This document shows positions 46,505 through 54,764 of a DNA stretch of 64,000 bases, in pieces. The DNA is from Streptomyces zhihengii (GTDB taxonomy: Bacteria; Actinomycetota; Actinomycetes; Streptomycetales; Streptomycetaceae), in NCBI RefSeq assembly GCF_016919245.1, contig NZ_JAFEJA010000001.1:62001-126000 (forward strand). The letters run 5' to 3'. The notes under the pieces were generated by a model. That model searched no databases. It was not told the DNA's origin and worked only from the letters and a program-made list of their open reading frames with translations. The stretch's first letter is position 1. The number at the start of each line of letters is the position of its first letter. Made by a program: the position numbers and the translations under genes.

Positions 46505-48330
46505 CACCGCCGGCGCCGAGAACGGCGACCCGCACCTACGGCGTCTACCGCCCGGTGCTGCCGGTGACCAGCCCCCGCAACCCGGAACGGATGGTGTACA
46601 CGGGGGACGCCGACGGCCGGTGCGAGATCTTCACCTGGGACCGGTCCAGCGGCAGCGGACGGCAGTTGACGGACCGTCCGCACGGCACGCTGCTGTGCGA
46701 CATCGACGGCGACGAGGCCGTGTGGTGGTTCGACGAGGACCGCGGCGGCAGCGGCGTCTGGCGCACCCAGGACTTCGACGGCGGCCCGGACCGTACGGCG
46801 CTGGCCGGGGTGCCGGCCGGGCGGCCCGCCGGGCTGGCGCTGACGGAACGCGGCACGGTGGCCGTCGGGATCCGCGGTGCCGGGGGATTCAGCGTGCACC
46901 TGGGGCGGCGCGGCGGCAGGGGCACCCCCGTCCTGCGCACGACGGACTCCGCCACCCTGTGCGATCTGGCGCCGGACGGCGGACTGCTGGCGGTGTCCGG
47001 GCCCGCGCACTCCGCCCGAGCCGTGACGCTGCTGACCCCGGACGGTGCCACCGCCGCGGTGCTCTCCGGCACCGCGGAACGCACCTGGGCGCTCGGTTTC
47101 GCACCCGCTGCCGCGTCGGCCTCCGGCCTCGGCGGTACGTCCGGCCGCACGCTGCTGCTGGTCATGCGCGAGCGGGCCGGGCGCTACCACCTGGGGGTCT
47201 GGACCCCGGGCGGCGGACTGGAGCTGCTGCCCTGGTGCTCGTTCGACACCGAGACGACCGCCCGCTGGTACCCCGGCCCGGGGAGTGCGCGGGTCCTGCT
47301 GCGGCAGGACCGGCACGGCCGCAGCAGGCTGTTCACCGCCGACCTGGACCGCGGCGAGCTGACCCGGGTGCCCACCCCCGAGGGCAGCATCCTGGCCGCG
47401 TCGCCCGCCGCCGGCGGCGACGTGCACCTCATCTGGACCGACGCGGTGAACGTGCCCCGCGCGATGTCCCTGTCGGGTGCGTCGCTGCCGGGGCAGAGCG
47501 AGTGGCGCCTCCCCCGGTTCGGCCACCGCCGGGACCTGTGGACCCCGGGGCCCGACGGGCCCGTGCACACCTTCGTCACCACGCCCTCGGACCGCCCCGC
47601 GCCGCACCCGCTGGTGCTGCTCGTGCACGGCGGCCCGGCCGACCACGACCGCGACGCCTACGACCCGATGGTGCAGGCCCTCGTCGGCTCGGGGTACGCC
47701 GTGGCCCGCGTCAACTACCGGGGCTCGACCGGCTACGGGCCGCGCTGGCGCTCCGCCTGGTCCGAGGGCGTCGGCCACACGCAGGTCGCCGACCTGGTGC
47801 GGGCCCGCGCCGACCTGCTGGACCGGGGCATCGGCCGAGCGGGCGCCGTGGGCCTGTGCGGCACCTCGTGGGGCGGTTATCTGACGCTGCTGGCCATGGG
47901 CACCCGTCCCGGCCTGTGGGACGTCGGGGTGGCCGTCAAGCCGCTCGCCGACTGCGCCACCGCCTTCCGGCACTCCACGCCCGCCCTCCAGGCGCTGGAC
48001 ACCTCGCTGTTCGGCGGCACTCCGGACGAGGTGCCCGACGCCTACGCGCACGCCTCCCCGTCCTCGTACGCCGCCGCGATCCGCTCCCCGCTGCTGGTCG
48101 TCGCCGCGCGGCGGGACGCCAAGTGCCCGCCGGAGCAGATCGAGGCGTACCTGGCCGTGCTGCGCGCGGGCGGTGTCCCCCACGAGGTGATGTGGCTGGA
48201 CTCGGGCCACGACGGCTACGACGGAGCCGACCACCTGGCCGTCATACGGCGGTCCCTCCAGTTTCTCGGCGGCGGGCTGCCTTCCGCGCCCGATCAGGCC
48301 GAGCCGCCCCCACCCCCGGAGAGGAGGTGA
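46501..48330 (+). CDS. S9 prolyl-oligopeptidase-type peptidase, candidate leader protease
   Basis: The 609-aa cytoplasmic protein has a beta-propeller-like N-terminal half (TDRPHGTLLCDIDGDEAVWW) and an alpha/beta-hydrolase domain from about 355. The catalytic triad is visible: GLCGTSWGGYLTLL (Ser456), RRDAKCPPEQI (Asp539) and DSGHDGYDG (His570). S9 enzymes cut short peptides, often after Pro. Start: GTG at 46501, coupled to the exporter. Only 5 bp separate its stop from the 39-aa precursor, so it probably removes the leader, perhaps after the KP just before GVGVVVYLR. Confidence 0.88.
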   Translation: MTPPAPRTATRTYGVYRPVLPVTSPRNPERMVYTGDADGRCEIFTWDRSSGSGRQLTDRPHGTLLCDIDGDEAVWWFDEDRGGSGVWRTQDFDGGPDRTALAGVPAGRPAGLALTERGTVAVGIRGAGGFSVHLGRRGGRGTPVLRTTDSATLCDLAPDGGLLAVSGPAHSARAVTLLTPDGATAAVLSGTAERTWALGFAPAAASASGLGGTSGRTLLLVMRERAGRYHLGVWTPGGGLELLPWCSFDTETTARWYPGPGSARVLLRQDRHGRSRLFTADLDRGELTRVPTPEGSILAASPAAGGDVHLIWTDAVNVPRAMSLSGASLPGQSEWRLPRFGHRRDLWTPGPDGPVHTFVTTPSDRPAPHPLVLLVHGGPADHDRDAYDPMVQALVGSGYAVARVNYRGSTGYGPRWRSAWSEGVGHTQVADLVRARADLLDRGIGRAGAVGLCGTSWGGYLTLLAMGTRPGLWDVGVAVKPLADCATAFRHSTPALQALDTSLFGGTPDEVPDAYAHASPSSYAAAIRSPLLVVAARRDAKCPPEQIEAYLAVLRAGGVPHEVMWLDSGHDGYDGADHLAVIRRSLQFLGGGLPSAPDQAEPPPPPERR

Positions 48331-48335
48331 ACATC

Positions 48336-48455
48336 ATGCAGAAGGACATCATCCACGGCGACCCGCTCGACGGCGACGAGGAGAGCCGCAAGCCCGGCGT
48401 CGGCGTCGTCGTCTACCTCCGCTCCGCGGAGGAGATGGAGGACGAGGACAAGTAG
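48336..48455 (+). CDS. Putative RiPP precursor peptide (39 aa)
   Basis: A 39-residue peptide with a strong ribosome site (GGAGGTG, 6-nt spacing), placed between the S9 peptidase and the B12 radical SAM gene. The first 20 residues are charged and end ESRKP, like a leader. They are followed by the hydrophobic segment GVGVVVYLRS (residues 21-30) and an acidic tail (AEEMEDEDK). The Val triplet followed by an aromatic recalls the C-methylated VVVF of bottromycin, though no other bottromycin genes are here. Valine beta-carbons are plausible radical SAM methylation sites. The core boundaries are inferred. Confidence 0.75.
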   Translation: MQKDIIHGDPLDGDEESRKPGVGVVVYLRSAEEMEDEDK

Positions 48456-48602
48456 CGGCCAGGGCCTTTCGTCCGGATCAGGGCACGCGAGCCCGCCGGG
48501 ATCCGCACGCGAGGCCCCAGGGGCCGGTCCGCATCCGTGCGCGGCCGGCCCCCATCCGGACGGAATCCCGGCCGGACTCCCGGCCGGCGTCCGGTCACGG
48601 GG

Positions 48603-48634
48603 GTCGTCGGGCGCCCTGCCCGGCGCCCGGCGAC
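48603..48634 (+). other. Hairpin between precursor and radical SAM gene
   Basis: GTCGTCGGGCGCC (48603-48615) pairs with GGCGCCCGGCGAC (48622-48634) with one G-U pair, inside the 242-bp gap. A partial terminator here would raise precursor mRNA over maturase mRNA, as often seen in RiPP operons. The gap shows no other gene. Confidence 0.45.
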
Positions 48635-48697
48635 TTCCCGGCCGATGCCCGACCGACACGTCATTCCGTGCACTGATCACATGAGAAGAGGCGAGCC

Positions 48698-50599
48698 GTG
48701 CGCGTACTCCTGGTGAACATGCCCTGGGCCCCGATCGATCTCCCGTCGCTGGCTCTCGGAATTCTCAAGCGCAGTGTCGACGAGCGCGTGCCGAACGCCA
48801 CGGCGGACGTTCTGCACGCGAATATTGAATACGTGGACTGGATCACCAGGAACACGGAATTCACTTTGGAGGACTACTCCTACTACGCGCTCGGCTCCTA
48901 TTTTCTGGGATGCGGCGACTGGGTCTTCTCCTCCGCGCTCTACGACGATCCCGCATGGCGTGTGCCCGAGTTCACCGAGGCGATGGCCAACCGGGTGCGC
49001 GGGGCCCGCATGGAGATGACACAGGCACTGCACGTCACCGCGCCCGACTTCGTCCGGCACATCGCGGAACGCATCGTGGAACTCGCCCCGGACGTCGTCG
49101 GGTTCACCTCGACGTTCCAGCAGAACACCGCGGCCCTGGCGGCCGCCAAGTACGTCAAGCGGCTCGCGCCGCACATCGTGACGGCCATGGGCGGCGCCAA
49201 CTGCGACGGCAAGCAGGGCGAGGCCGTACACCGCAACTTCCCCTTCGTCGACCATGTGCTGCGCGGCGAGGGCGAGGTCTCGTTCCCCGCGCTGGTCAGG
49301 GCACTGGACGCCGGTGAGCCGCTGTCGGAGATCCCCGGGCTGTGCTGGCGCGACACGGACGGCACCTCCGTGGTGAACGCCATGAACACCAAGCCGCTGC
49401 CGCCCGCCGCCATCCTGCCGCCGGACTACGCCGGGTACTTCGAGCGGCTCGCCTCCTCCCACGCCCGGAACTGGGTCGAGCCGAAGCTGGTCGTCGAGGG
49501 CGCGCGGGGCTGCTGGTGGGGCGAGAAGCACCACTGCACCTTCTGCGGGCTGAACGGCTCGTTCATGGAGTTCCGCAGCAAGAGCCCCGACGTGTTCTAC
49601 GACGAGATCATGGAACTGGCGCGCAGGCACCGGGTCCTGGACATGTACGTCGTGGACAACATTCTGGACATGGGGTACGTGAAGTCGGTGCTGCCCCGCA
49701 TCATCGACAGCGGGTACGACCTGCGGATGCACATCGAGATCAAGTCCAACATGCGGCGGGGACAGCTCCAGACGCTGGCGGACGCGGGGCTGATCTTCGT
49801 CCAGCCGGGCATCGAGAGTCTCAACAGCCGGGTGCTGACCCTGATGGACAAGGGTGTGACCGGCGGCCAGAACGTGCGGATGCTCCGCGACGCGGCCACC
49901 GTCGGCCTCTCGGTCGCCTGGAACTACCTGCACGGCTTCCCGGGCGAGGACACCGAGGACTACGACGACGTGGTGGACCAGCTCGCCGCGCTGGAGCACC
50001 TGAACCCGCCCGTGGGCCCCTCCTCCCGGATCGCGATCGAGCGGTTCAGCCCGTACTTCAACGACCCCGGCCTCGGCTTCTCCGAGCTGCGCCCCGCCGA
50101 GCCGTACCGGCTCACCTACGACCTCCCCGACGCCGAGATGTTCGACCTGGCGTACGTCTTCGACGTACCGCCCCGGGGAATCGGCGAGGACGTCGTCGCC
50201 CGGCTCGACGAGGGCATCGGGCACTGGAAGCGGAACTACGCCGGCAGCCGCCTCACCCACTGCGACCTGGAGGACCGGATCGTCCTGGTCAGCAGGCGAC
50301 GGGCCTTCGACTGGACGCGCCTGGAGCTGACCGACCCGGGCGAACTGGCCCTGTTCCGGCTGCTCGACCAGCCGCACACGGTGAAGGCGGCCGCGCGCAA
50401 GCTGGAGGCGGACCACCACTTCGGCGAGGCCGCCCTGCTCGGGGTCCTGAAGCGGTGGCGGGAGCTCGGCATCGTCTTCGAGGACAGCGGGCAGTTCGTG
50501 CAGATCGCGCCGCCGGCCCTGAACGAGGAGTTCCTGCGGATCGACTTCATGCGGCACACCGCCGCCCGCGAGGCCGAACTCGCCCCGACGACCGTCTGA
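48698..50599 (+). CDS. B12-binding radical SAM RiPP C-methyltransferase-like enzyme
   Basis: The 633-aa protein has an N-terminal cobalamin-binding domain (about 1-220: VGFTSTFQQNTAALAAAKYV, FVDHVLRGEGEVSFPAL), then a radical SAM barrel with a Cx7CxxC cluster motif in GARGCWWGEKHHCTFCGLNG (about residues 268-287), and a winged C-terminal part (about 540-610). The CWW...CTFCGLNG wording is that of the RiPP-maturation radical SAM protein 1 group (TIGR03975, from memory), predicted C-methyltransferases. GTG at 48698. It should act on the 39-aa peptide upstream. DUF5825 follows at 32 bp. Confidence 0.9.
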   Translation: MRVLLVNMPWAPIDLPSLALGILKRSVDERVPNATADVLHANIEYVDWITRNTEFTLEDYSYYALGSYFLGCGDWVFSSALYDDPAWRVPEFTEAMANRVRGARMEMTQALHVTAPDFVRHIAERIVELAPDVVGFTSTFQQNTAALAAAKYVKRLAPHIVTAMGGANCDGKQGEAVHRNFPFVDHVLRGEGEVSFPALVRALDAGEPLSEIPGLCWRDTDGTSVVNAMNTKPLPPAAILPPDYAGYFERLASSHARNWVEPKLVVEGARGCWWGEKHHCTFCGLNGSFMEFRSKSPDVFYDEIMELARRHRVLDMYVVDNILDMGYVKSVLPRIIDSGYDLRMHIEIKSNMRRGQLQTLADAGLIFVQPGIESLNSRVLTLMDKGVTGGQNVRMLRDAATVGLSVAWNYLHGFPGEDTEDYDDVVDQLAALEHLNPPVGPSSRIAIERFSPYFNDPGLGFSELRPAEPYRLTYDLPDAEMFDLAYVFDVPPRGIGEDVVARLDEGIGHWKRNYAGSRLTHCDLEDRIVLVSRRRAFDWTRLELTDPGELALFRLLDQPHTVKAAARKLEADHHFGEAALLGVLKRWRELGIVFEDSGQFVQIAPPALNEEFLRIDFMRHTAAREAELAPTTV

Positions 50600-50631
50600 C
50601 GACCGCGCGACCGCCCGACCGAGGGACGACG

Positions 50632-51291
50632 ATGACTCCTGTTCTCACCGGCACCGCCCCCTTCACCGTGACCGCCTCACGGGACTACGACCCCGAGGTG
50701 GGCACCCTGCCCGCCATGTCCCTGGGCCGCTTCGAGATCGACATGTCCGGCGGCGAGGCCGCCCGGCGGCTGTTCGCCGCCGGGGCCCGGCACGTCACCC
50801 TGCCCCGCCCCGTGGACCTGACGGACACCGCCGACGCGGCCTGGACGGTCAGGGCGCTGAGCTTCGTGGGCGACCTCTCCAGCCTGGCCGTCTCGGTCGA
50901 CTGGCAGATCCACACCGGCTCCGACCCGGACGCCTGGCGCCACTTCGGGCACCTCCACCCCCCGACCGCCGTCCTCGGCACCGCGGACCCGGTGGCGACG
51001 GCGCTCGCCTGGCGCACCACGTACTACATCTGCAAGTGCATCTTCCGGTACGGCCCCGGGTTCATCCAGGTCCGCGACCGGCGCTACGGGGAGCTGCGCC
51101 GCTTCACCATCGACGAACCGGAGTGCCACGAGGCCGTCGCGGCCCTCACCGACGGCGCGACCGTCGACGCGATCGGGCGTCCGATCCTGGACGACCTCAT
51201 GGCGGAGACCCTCGTCCTGCGCTTCGGCGACCACCTGTGGTGGGCGCCGTACCGGGTGCGCCGCTGGTCGGAGGCACCGCTGGTGATCTGA
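50632..51291 (+). CDS. DUF5825 family protein
   Basis: A 219-aa protein beginning MTPVLTGTAPFTVTASRDY, with VDWQIHTGSDPDAWRHFGHLH, FRYGPGFIQVRDRRYGELRR and FGDHLWWAPYRVRRWSEAP. I recall DUF5825 as the constant partner of this radical SAM group; its role (peptide recognition, scaffold or second modification) is not known to me. No signal or membrane segment. GAGGGA precedes the ATG. It is the last gene of the unit, followed by a terminator. Confidence 0.8.
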   Translation: MTPVLTGTAPFTVTASRDYDPEVGTLPAMSLGRFEIDMSGGEAARRLFAAGARHVTLPRPVDLTDTADAAWTVRALSFVGDLSSLAVSVDWQIHTGSDPDAWRHFGHLHPPTAVLGTADPVATALAWRTTYYICKCIFRYGPGFIQVRDRRYGELRRFTIDEPECHEAVAALTDGATVDAIGRPILDDLMAETLVLRFGDHLWWAPYRVRRWSEAPLVI

Positions 51292-51302
51292 GCCGGTGAT
51301 CG

Positions 51303-51339
51303 CCGAGGCCCCGCGGAGAGTCGTCCCGCGGGGCCTCGG
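51303..51339 (+). terminator. Terminator of the RiPP-like operon
   Basis: A 14-bp perfect stem (CCGAGGCCCCGCGG at 51303-51316, complement at 51326-51339, 9-nt loop) begins 11 bp after the DUF5825 stop. Confidence 0.82.
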
Positions 51340-51533
51340 GCATGTCCGCTCCCGGGTCGCGCACGGTCCGGGTGCCCGGCGGCGCACGGTTCTCCGGCGG
51401 CGTGCGGGAGTGCCCCGCTCCCCCGTCATTGGGTCGACAAATGGCGGAACCCAGGCCTGGTTGACGCGCGTTGACAAGCGGCACCACACTCGCGCAGGTA
51501 CATGACAAACGACTCGCGAGAGGGGCACCGCCC

Positions 51534-52649
51534 GTGTCGTCCAGACCGTCCGTCCTCACGTACGTGAAACTCGCCGCCACCGCCTTCGCCGTCACCGGAC
51601 TGCTCGCCGCCGCACCCCCGACGGCGACGGACTCCCCGCCCCGGGCCGCCGCGGCCGTCACCGGGTCGCCGTCCGCCGAGGCCGTCACCGGGTCCCCGTC
51701 CGCCGGGGTGGCCGTGAAGATGCCGGCCGCCGTCGCCGACCGCCTCGGCACCGACCGCGGGGCGCTGCTGGACGCCGTCTCCGCGGACGTCCTCGCGCGG
51801 TCCCACGACGCCCGGGGTCTCGCCCCGAAGGCCGCCGTCGGCAGACTCGCCGCGGAGGGCCGCAAGGTGGTCGTCGACGTCCGCGAGGTGTCGGGCGACT
51901 GGGCCCGCGGCGTCGCCTACGTCGAGGCGTCACGCGCACGGCACGGCGAGCCGGAGGGCTGGCTCTACATCGCCCATCGCGAGGACGGGCGTTGGGTCCC
52001 GGGCCTCGAGGGCGACCGCGAGTTCGCCGAGCACGTGGCCCGTTCCCCGCTGGTCGGCACGGCGGAGCGGCGGACCATGACGGCGTACGCCGAACGCAAG
52101 GCGACCCCCGAAGCGCAGGTCGGGATCCTGGCCAACACCAACGGGCTGCTGCTGCCCTGGATGCCCGACTACTACATGACCGTGACCGGCGGCCCCCACT
52201 CCCACGACGGCGCGACCGGCTACTGGAGCGCCCTCGACTTCGCCGGCGGCAACGCCAGCGGTCTGGTGCGCTCGTCCCGTGAGGGCACGGCCACCTCGAT
52301 GTGCGGTGCCGGCGGCGGCTGGACCAGGGTGATCCACCCCGGCGGCTTCTCCACGGACTACTACCACATGCGGAACACGACCTACTACAACGGGACGTCG
52401 ATCGGGCGCAGCGCCCTGCTCGGCACCATCGGCACCGACACCTGCGCCGGCGGCTCCGCGACCGGCGCCCATGTGCACTGGAGCCTGCGCACCTACGACG
52501 CCAACTACAACGGCCAGTACACCTGGCTGAACGGCCGCACCATCGGCGGCTGGACGTGGTGGAACGGGTCCAGCCAGTACTCCGGGTGCGGCACCCGTCT
52601 CGGCGTCACCGCCTGCCCCGGCACGGCGATCTACAACCGCACCAGCTGA
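51534..52649 (+). CDS. Secreted M23-type peptidase
   Basis: The 371-aa protein has a signal-like N-terminus (KLAATAFAVTGLLAAAPP), an Ala/Pro/Ser linker with a repeated AVTGSPSA, an unassigned region, and a C-terminal lysostaphin/LasA-type domain (about 200-371): GGPHSHDGATGYWSALDFAG (zinc His and Asp), then TGAHVHWSLR (HxH). M23 enzymes cut peptidoglycan crosslinks. GTG at 51534 has AGAGGGG upstream; an upstream in-frame ATG would spoil the signal peptide. Confidence 0.85.
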   Translation: MSSRPSVLTYVKLAATAFAVTGLLAAAPPTATDSPPRAAAAVTGSPSAEAVTGSPSAGVAVKMPAAVADRLGTDRGALLDAVSADVLARSHDARGLAPKAAVGRLAAEGRKVVVDVREVSGDWARGVAYVEASRARHGEPEGWLYIAHREDGRWVPGLEGDREFAEHVARSPLVGTAERRTMTAYAERKATPEAQVGILANTNGLLLPWMPDYYMTVTGGPHSHDGATGYWSALDFAGGNASGLVRSSREGTATSMCGAGGGWTRVIHPGGFSTDYYHMRNTTYYNGTSIGRSALLGTIGTDTCAGGSATGAHVHWSLRTYDANYNGQYTWLNGRTIGGWTWWNGSSQYSGCGTRLGVTACPGTAIYNRTS

Positions 52650-52847
52650 ACGGTCCGGTCCGGCCGGCGGCGCAGCGGACGAGGTGAGTCCCGGCGCGCG
52701 GGCCGCGTGCACCCGGGGCACGGACCGGCCTCCCGCAGGCGCGAGGCCGGTTCTCCTGCCCCTGGTGTTGCCCTCCAGGCCCTTCCCCTGCGCGGGCGCG
52801 CCGGACCAGGGTCTCTTCGAGGCCGTACCACCGTCGAGGGAGCACTC

Positions 52848-54707
52848 ATGCGTGCGCAGGGCACCGGCAAGGAGCAGGACGGCGGGACCGGACCGGCGGG
52901 ACGCCGGCCGGCCCAGGTACCCGGGTGGGCCTCCCAGATCCTGACGCTCCAGCGGCTCGCCGGGAACGAGGCCCTCTCGCGCGCGGTCGCCGCCTCCCGG
53001 CACCGGCACGGGCCCGGCTGCGGACACGGGCAGCCCGCGGTGCAGCGCAGCGCGGATACCGACCGGCACCGGCACGGTCCCGGGTGCGGGCACACGCAGC
53101 CCGCGGTGCAGCGCAGCGCGGACACCGACCGGCATCAGCACGGTGCCGGATGCGGACACGAGGAGACGCCCGTGCAGCGCCGGGTGTCCCCCGGCGAAGC
53201 GATCTCCACTCCGGGCAGGCCGCTCCCCTCGCGCATCGTCGAGCGCCTGGAGCAGGAATACCCGATGAAGTTCGGCCATGTCCGTTTTCACGACAACGCC
53301 GTCGCGCAGCGTTCGGCGGCCGACCACGGTGCCGAGGTGTACACCACCGGCTCGCACATCGTCAGCAGCCGGTCGAGTCTCGACGACGAGACCATGTTCC
53401 ACGAGGGCGGGCACGTCTGGCAGCAGGCCAACACGCAGGTGGCCGGCACCGACGACGGGACGGGGACGAAGGTCTCCAGTCCTCGCGACCCCTTCGAGGT
53501 CCAGGCGGCCGAGAACGGCCGGCGGATGAAGCTGGGGCAGGCCCCCGATCTGACGCTCCCCGGCGCTTCCGCCGCCGCGGGCGGTGTGCAGCGCGCGGTC
53601 GCGGCGCCCTCCGCACACGTCCAGCGAGCGCCGGGCAACACGGCCACCGCTCCCGCACCCGCGCCGCAGACCGGTCTGCCGCCGGACCTCAACGCGGCGC
53701 TCGGCAGGGAGATCCCGGACTACTGGAACACCCTGCAGTGGACGGACAGCGGCCGGGGCTACCACACGGCATCGCTGCACCCCGGGCACCCGGTGTGGAC
53801 AGCCATCGAGAACTACGCCCGCCTCTCCCAGGAGCGCGCGCCCGTGACGGCGCCGAAGGCCGAGGCGACCCGGATGGCCGAGTCCCAGAAGCGGCTCAAC
53901 GACCCGAACATCACCGATGAGCAGCGCGCGTCCCACACCCGCCGCCTCCAGGAGGGCAAGGCGGGCGGACCGCCGCCGCCCAGCAGCGCCCTGATGGACA
54001 TCGTGGAGATCGTCGTCTGCGCCAACCCCACACTGTGGGAGAAGTACACGACGAACCGGCAGATGTACCACCAGTCGCTGATCTCGCACAAGAAGCAGGG
54101 CCTGGAGGCGTCCGGCAAGGACCGCAGTGAGCGGATCCCCTGGTCCACCGGCGGCAGGCCCAACCTCGGCGGAGCGGCGTCAACGTCGATCCAGCCGGGC
54201 TACCCCCGCCCCGACCAGCTGCCGCCCAGCGTGGCGCAGGACGCCGGCGAGGCGTTCTTCTGGCACGGCACCAGCCCCCAGGTCATGGACCTGATCGACG
54301 AGAACGGCCCGAGGCCCGATCTGGGCCGCAACAAGGGCACCGCGGACAAGCCGCAGTACGGGGTGCTGGGCCAGGGCACCTATGTCGCCGACAACGCCTC
54401 CAAGGCACAGACGTACTTCGCCTGCCCCCAGTGCGAGGACCCCGAGTGCACGGACGCGACGCACCCGCCGCGGCAGATGATGCTGATGCGAGGACTCATC
54501 GGCTCGCCCAACTTCGCGCACCTCGGGCAGAACCGGCGCGGCGAGGACCACAAGACGCTGAAGGACGGCAGCACCTCCGTGGTGAGCCCGGGCCTCAAGA
54601 AGAACCCGGCACGGCTCGGCGCGACCGGTACCAACGAGTTCCTCATCAAGGACAAGTCGCTGCTCTACCCCGAGATCCGGGTCCACTACCGGCGGTCCGC
54701 CTCCTGA
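52848..54707 (+). CDS. DUF4157 protein with C-terminal PARP-like ADP-ribosyltransferase domain
   Basis: A 619-aa protein without signal peptide. After LQRLAGNEALSRAV come three 22-residue repeats with HxHGPGCGH. A DUF4157 domain follows (about 120-215) with an HExxH site in MFHEGGHVWQQANTQ (His185-His189). A linker leads to a C-terminal domain (about 460-619) with the PARP H-Y-E pattern: FFWHGTSPQVMDLIDENG (His473), GQGTYVADNASKAQTYF (Tyr512) and GTNEFLIKDKSLLYPEIRV (Glu597). DUF4157 marks cargo of extracellular contractile injection systems, so this is a candidate ADP-ribosylating effector. No eCIS structural genes are in the window. ATG has GAGGGAG upstream. Confidence 0.82.
   Translation: MRAQGTGKEQDGGTGPAGRRPAQVPGWASQILTLQRLAGNEALSRAVAASRHRHGPGCGHGQPAVQRSADTDRHRHGPGCGHTQPAVQRSADTDRHQHGAGCGHEETPVQRRVSPGEAISTPGRPLPSRIVERLEQEYPMKFGHVRFHDNAVAQRSAADHGAEVYTTGSHIVSSRSSLDDETMFHEGGHVWQQANTQVAGTDDGTGTKVSSPRDPFEVQAAENGRRMKLGQAPDLTLPGASAAAGGVQRAVAAPSAHVQRAPGNTATAPAPAPQTGLPPDLNAALGREIPDYWNTLQWTDSGRGYHTASLHPGHPVWTAIENYARLSQERAPVTAPKAEATRMAESQKRLNDPNITDEQRASHTRRLQEGKAGGPPPPSSALMDIVEIVVCANPTLWEKYTTNRQMYHQSLISHKKQGLEASGKDRSERIPWSTGGRPNLGGAASTSIQPGYPRPDQLPPSVAQDAGEAFFWHGTSPQVMDLIDENGPRPDLGRNKGTADKPQYGVLGQGTYVADNASKAQTYFACPQCEDPECTDATHPPRQMMLMRGLIGSPNFAHLGQNRRGEDHKTLKDGSTSVVSPGLKKNPARLGATGTNEFLIKDKSLLYPEIRVHYRRSAS
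52998..53195 (+). repeat. Three 66-bp in-frame repeats (Cys/His motif)
   Basis: Units at 52998, 53064 and 53130 each encode 22 residues centred on RHxHGxGCGH; units 1 and 2 are nearly identical, unit 3 diverges after the motif. The His/Cys spacing could bind metal. A PVQR/AVQR motif ends each unit. Confidence 0.9.
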
Positions 54708-54764
54708 GCCGCGCCGTCCCGCTGATCCGGCCGTGACGCCGGCGAGCGGCCGGGCCGGGCCGGG

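Noticed and set aside
48336..48455. Bottromycin-type precursor
   Set aside because: The VVVY run is reminiscent, but bottromycin has an N-terminal core with follower and YcaO genes; none is present here.
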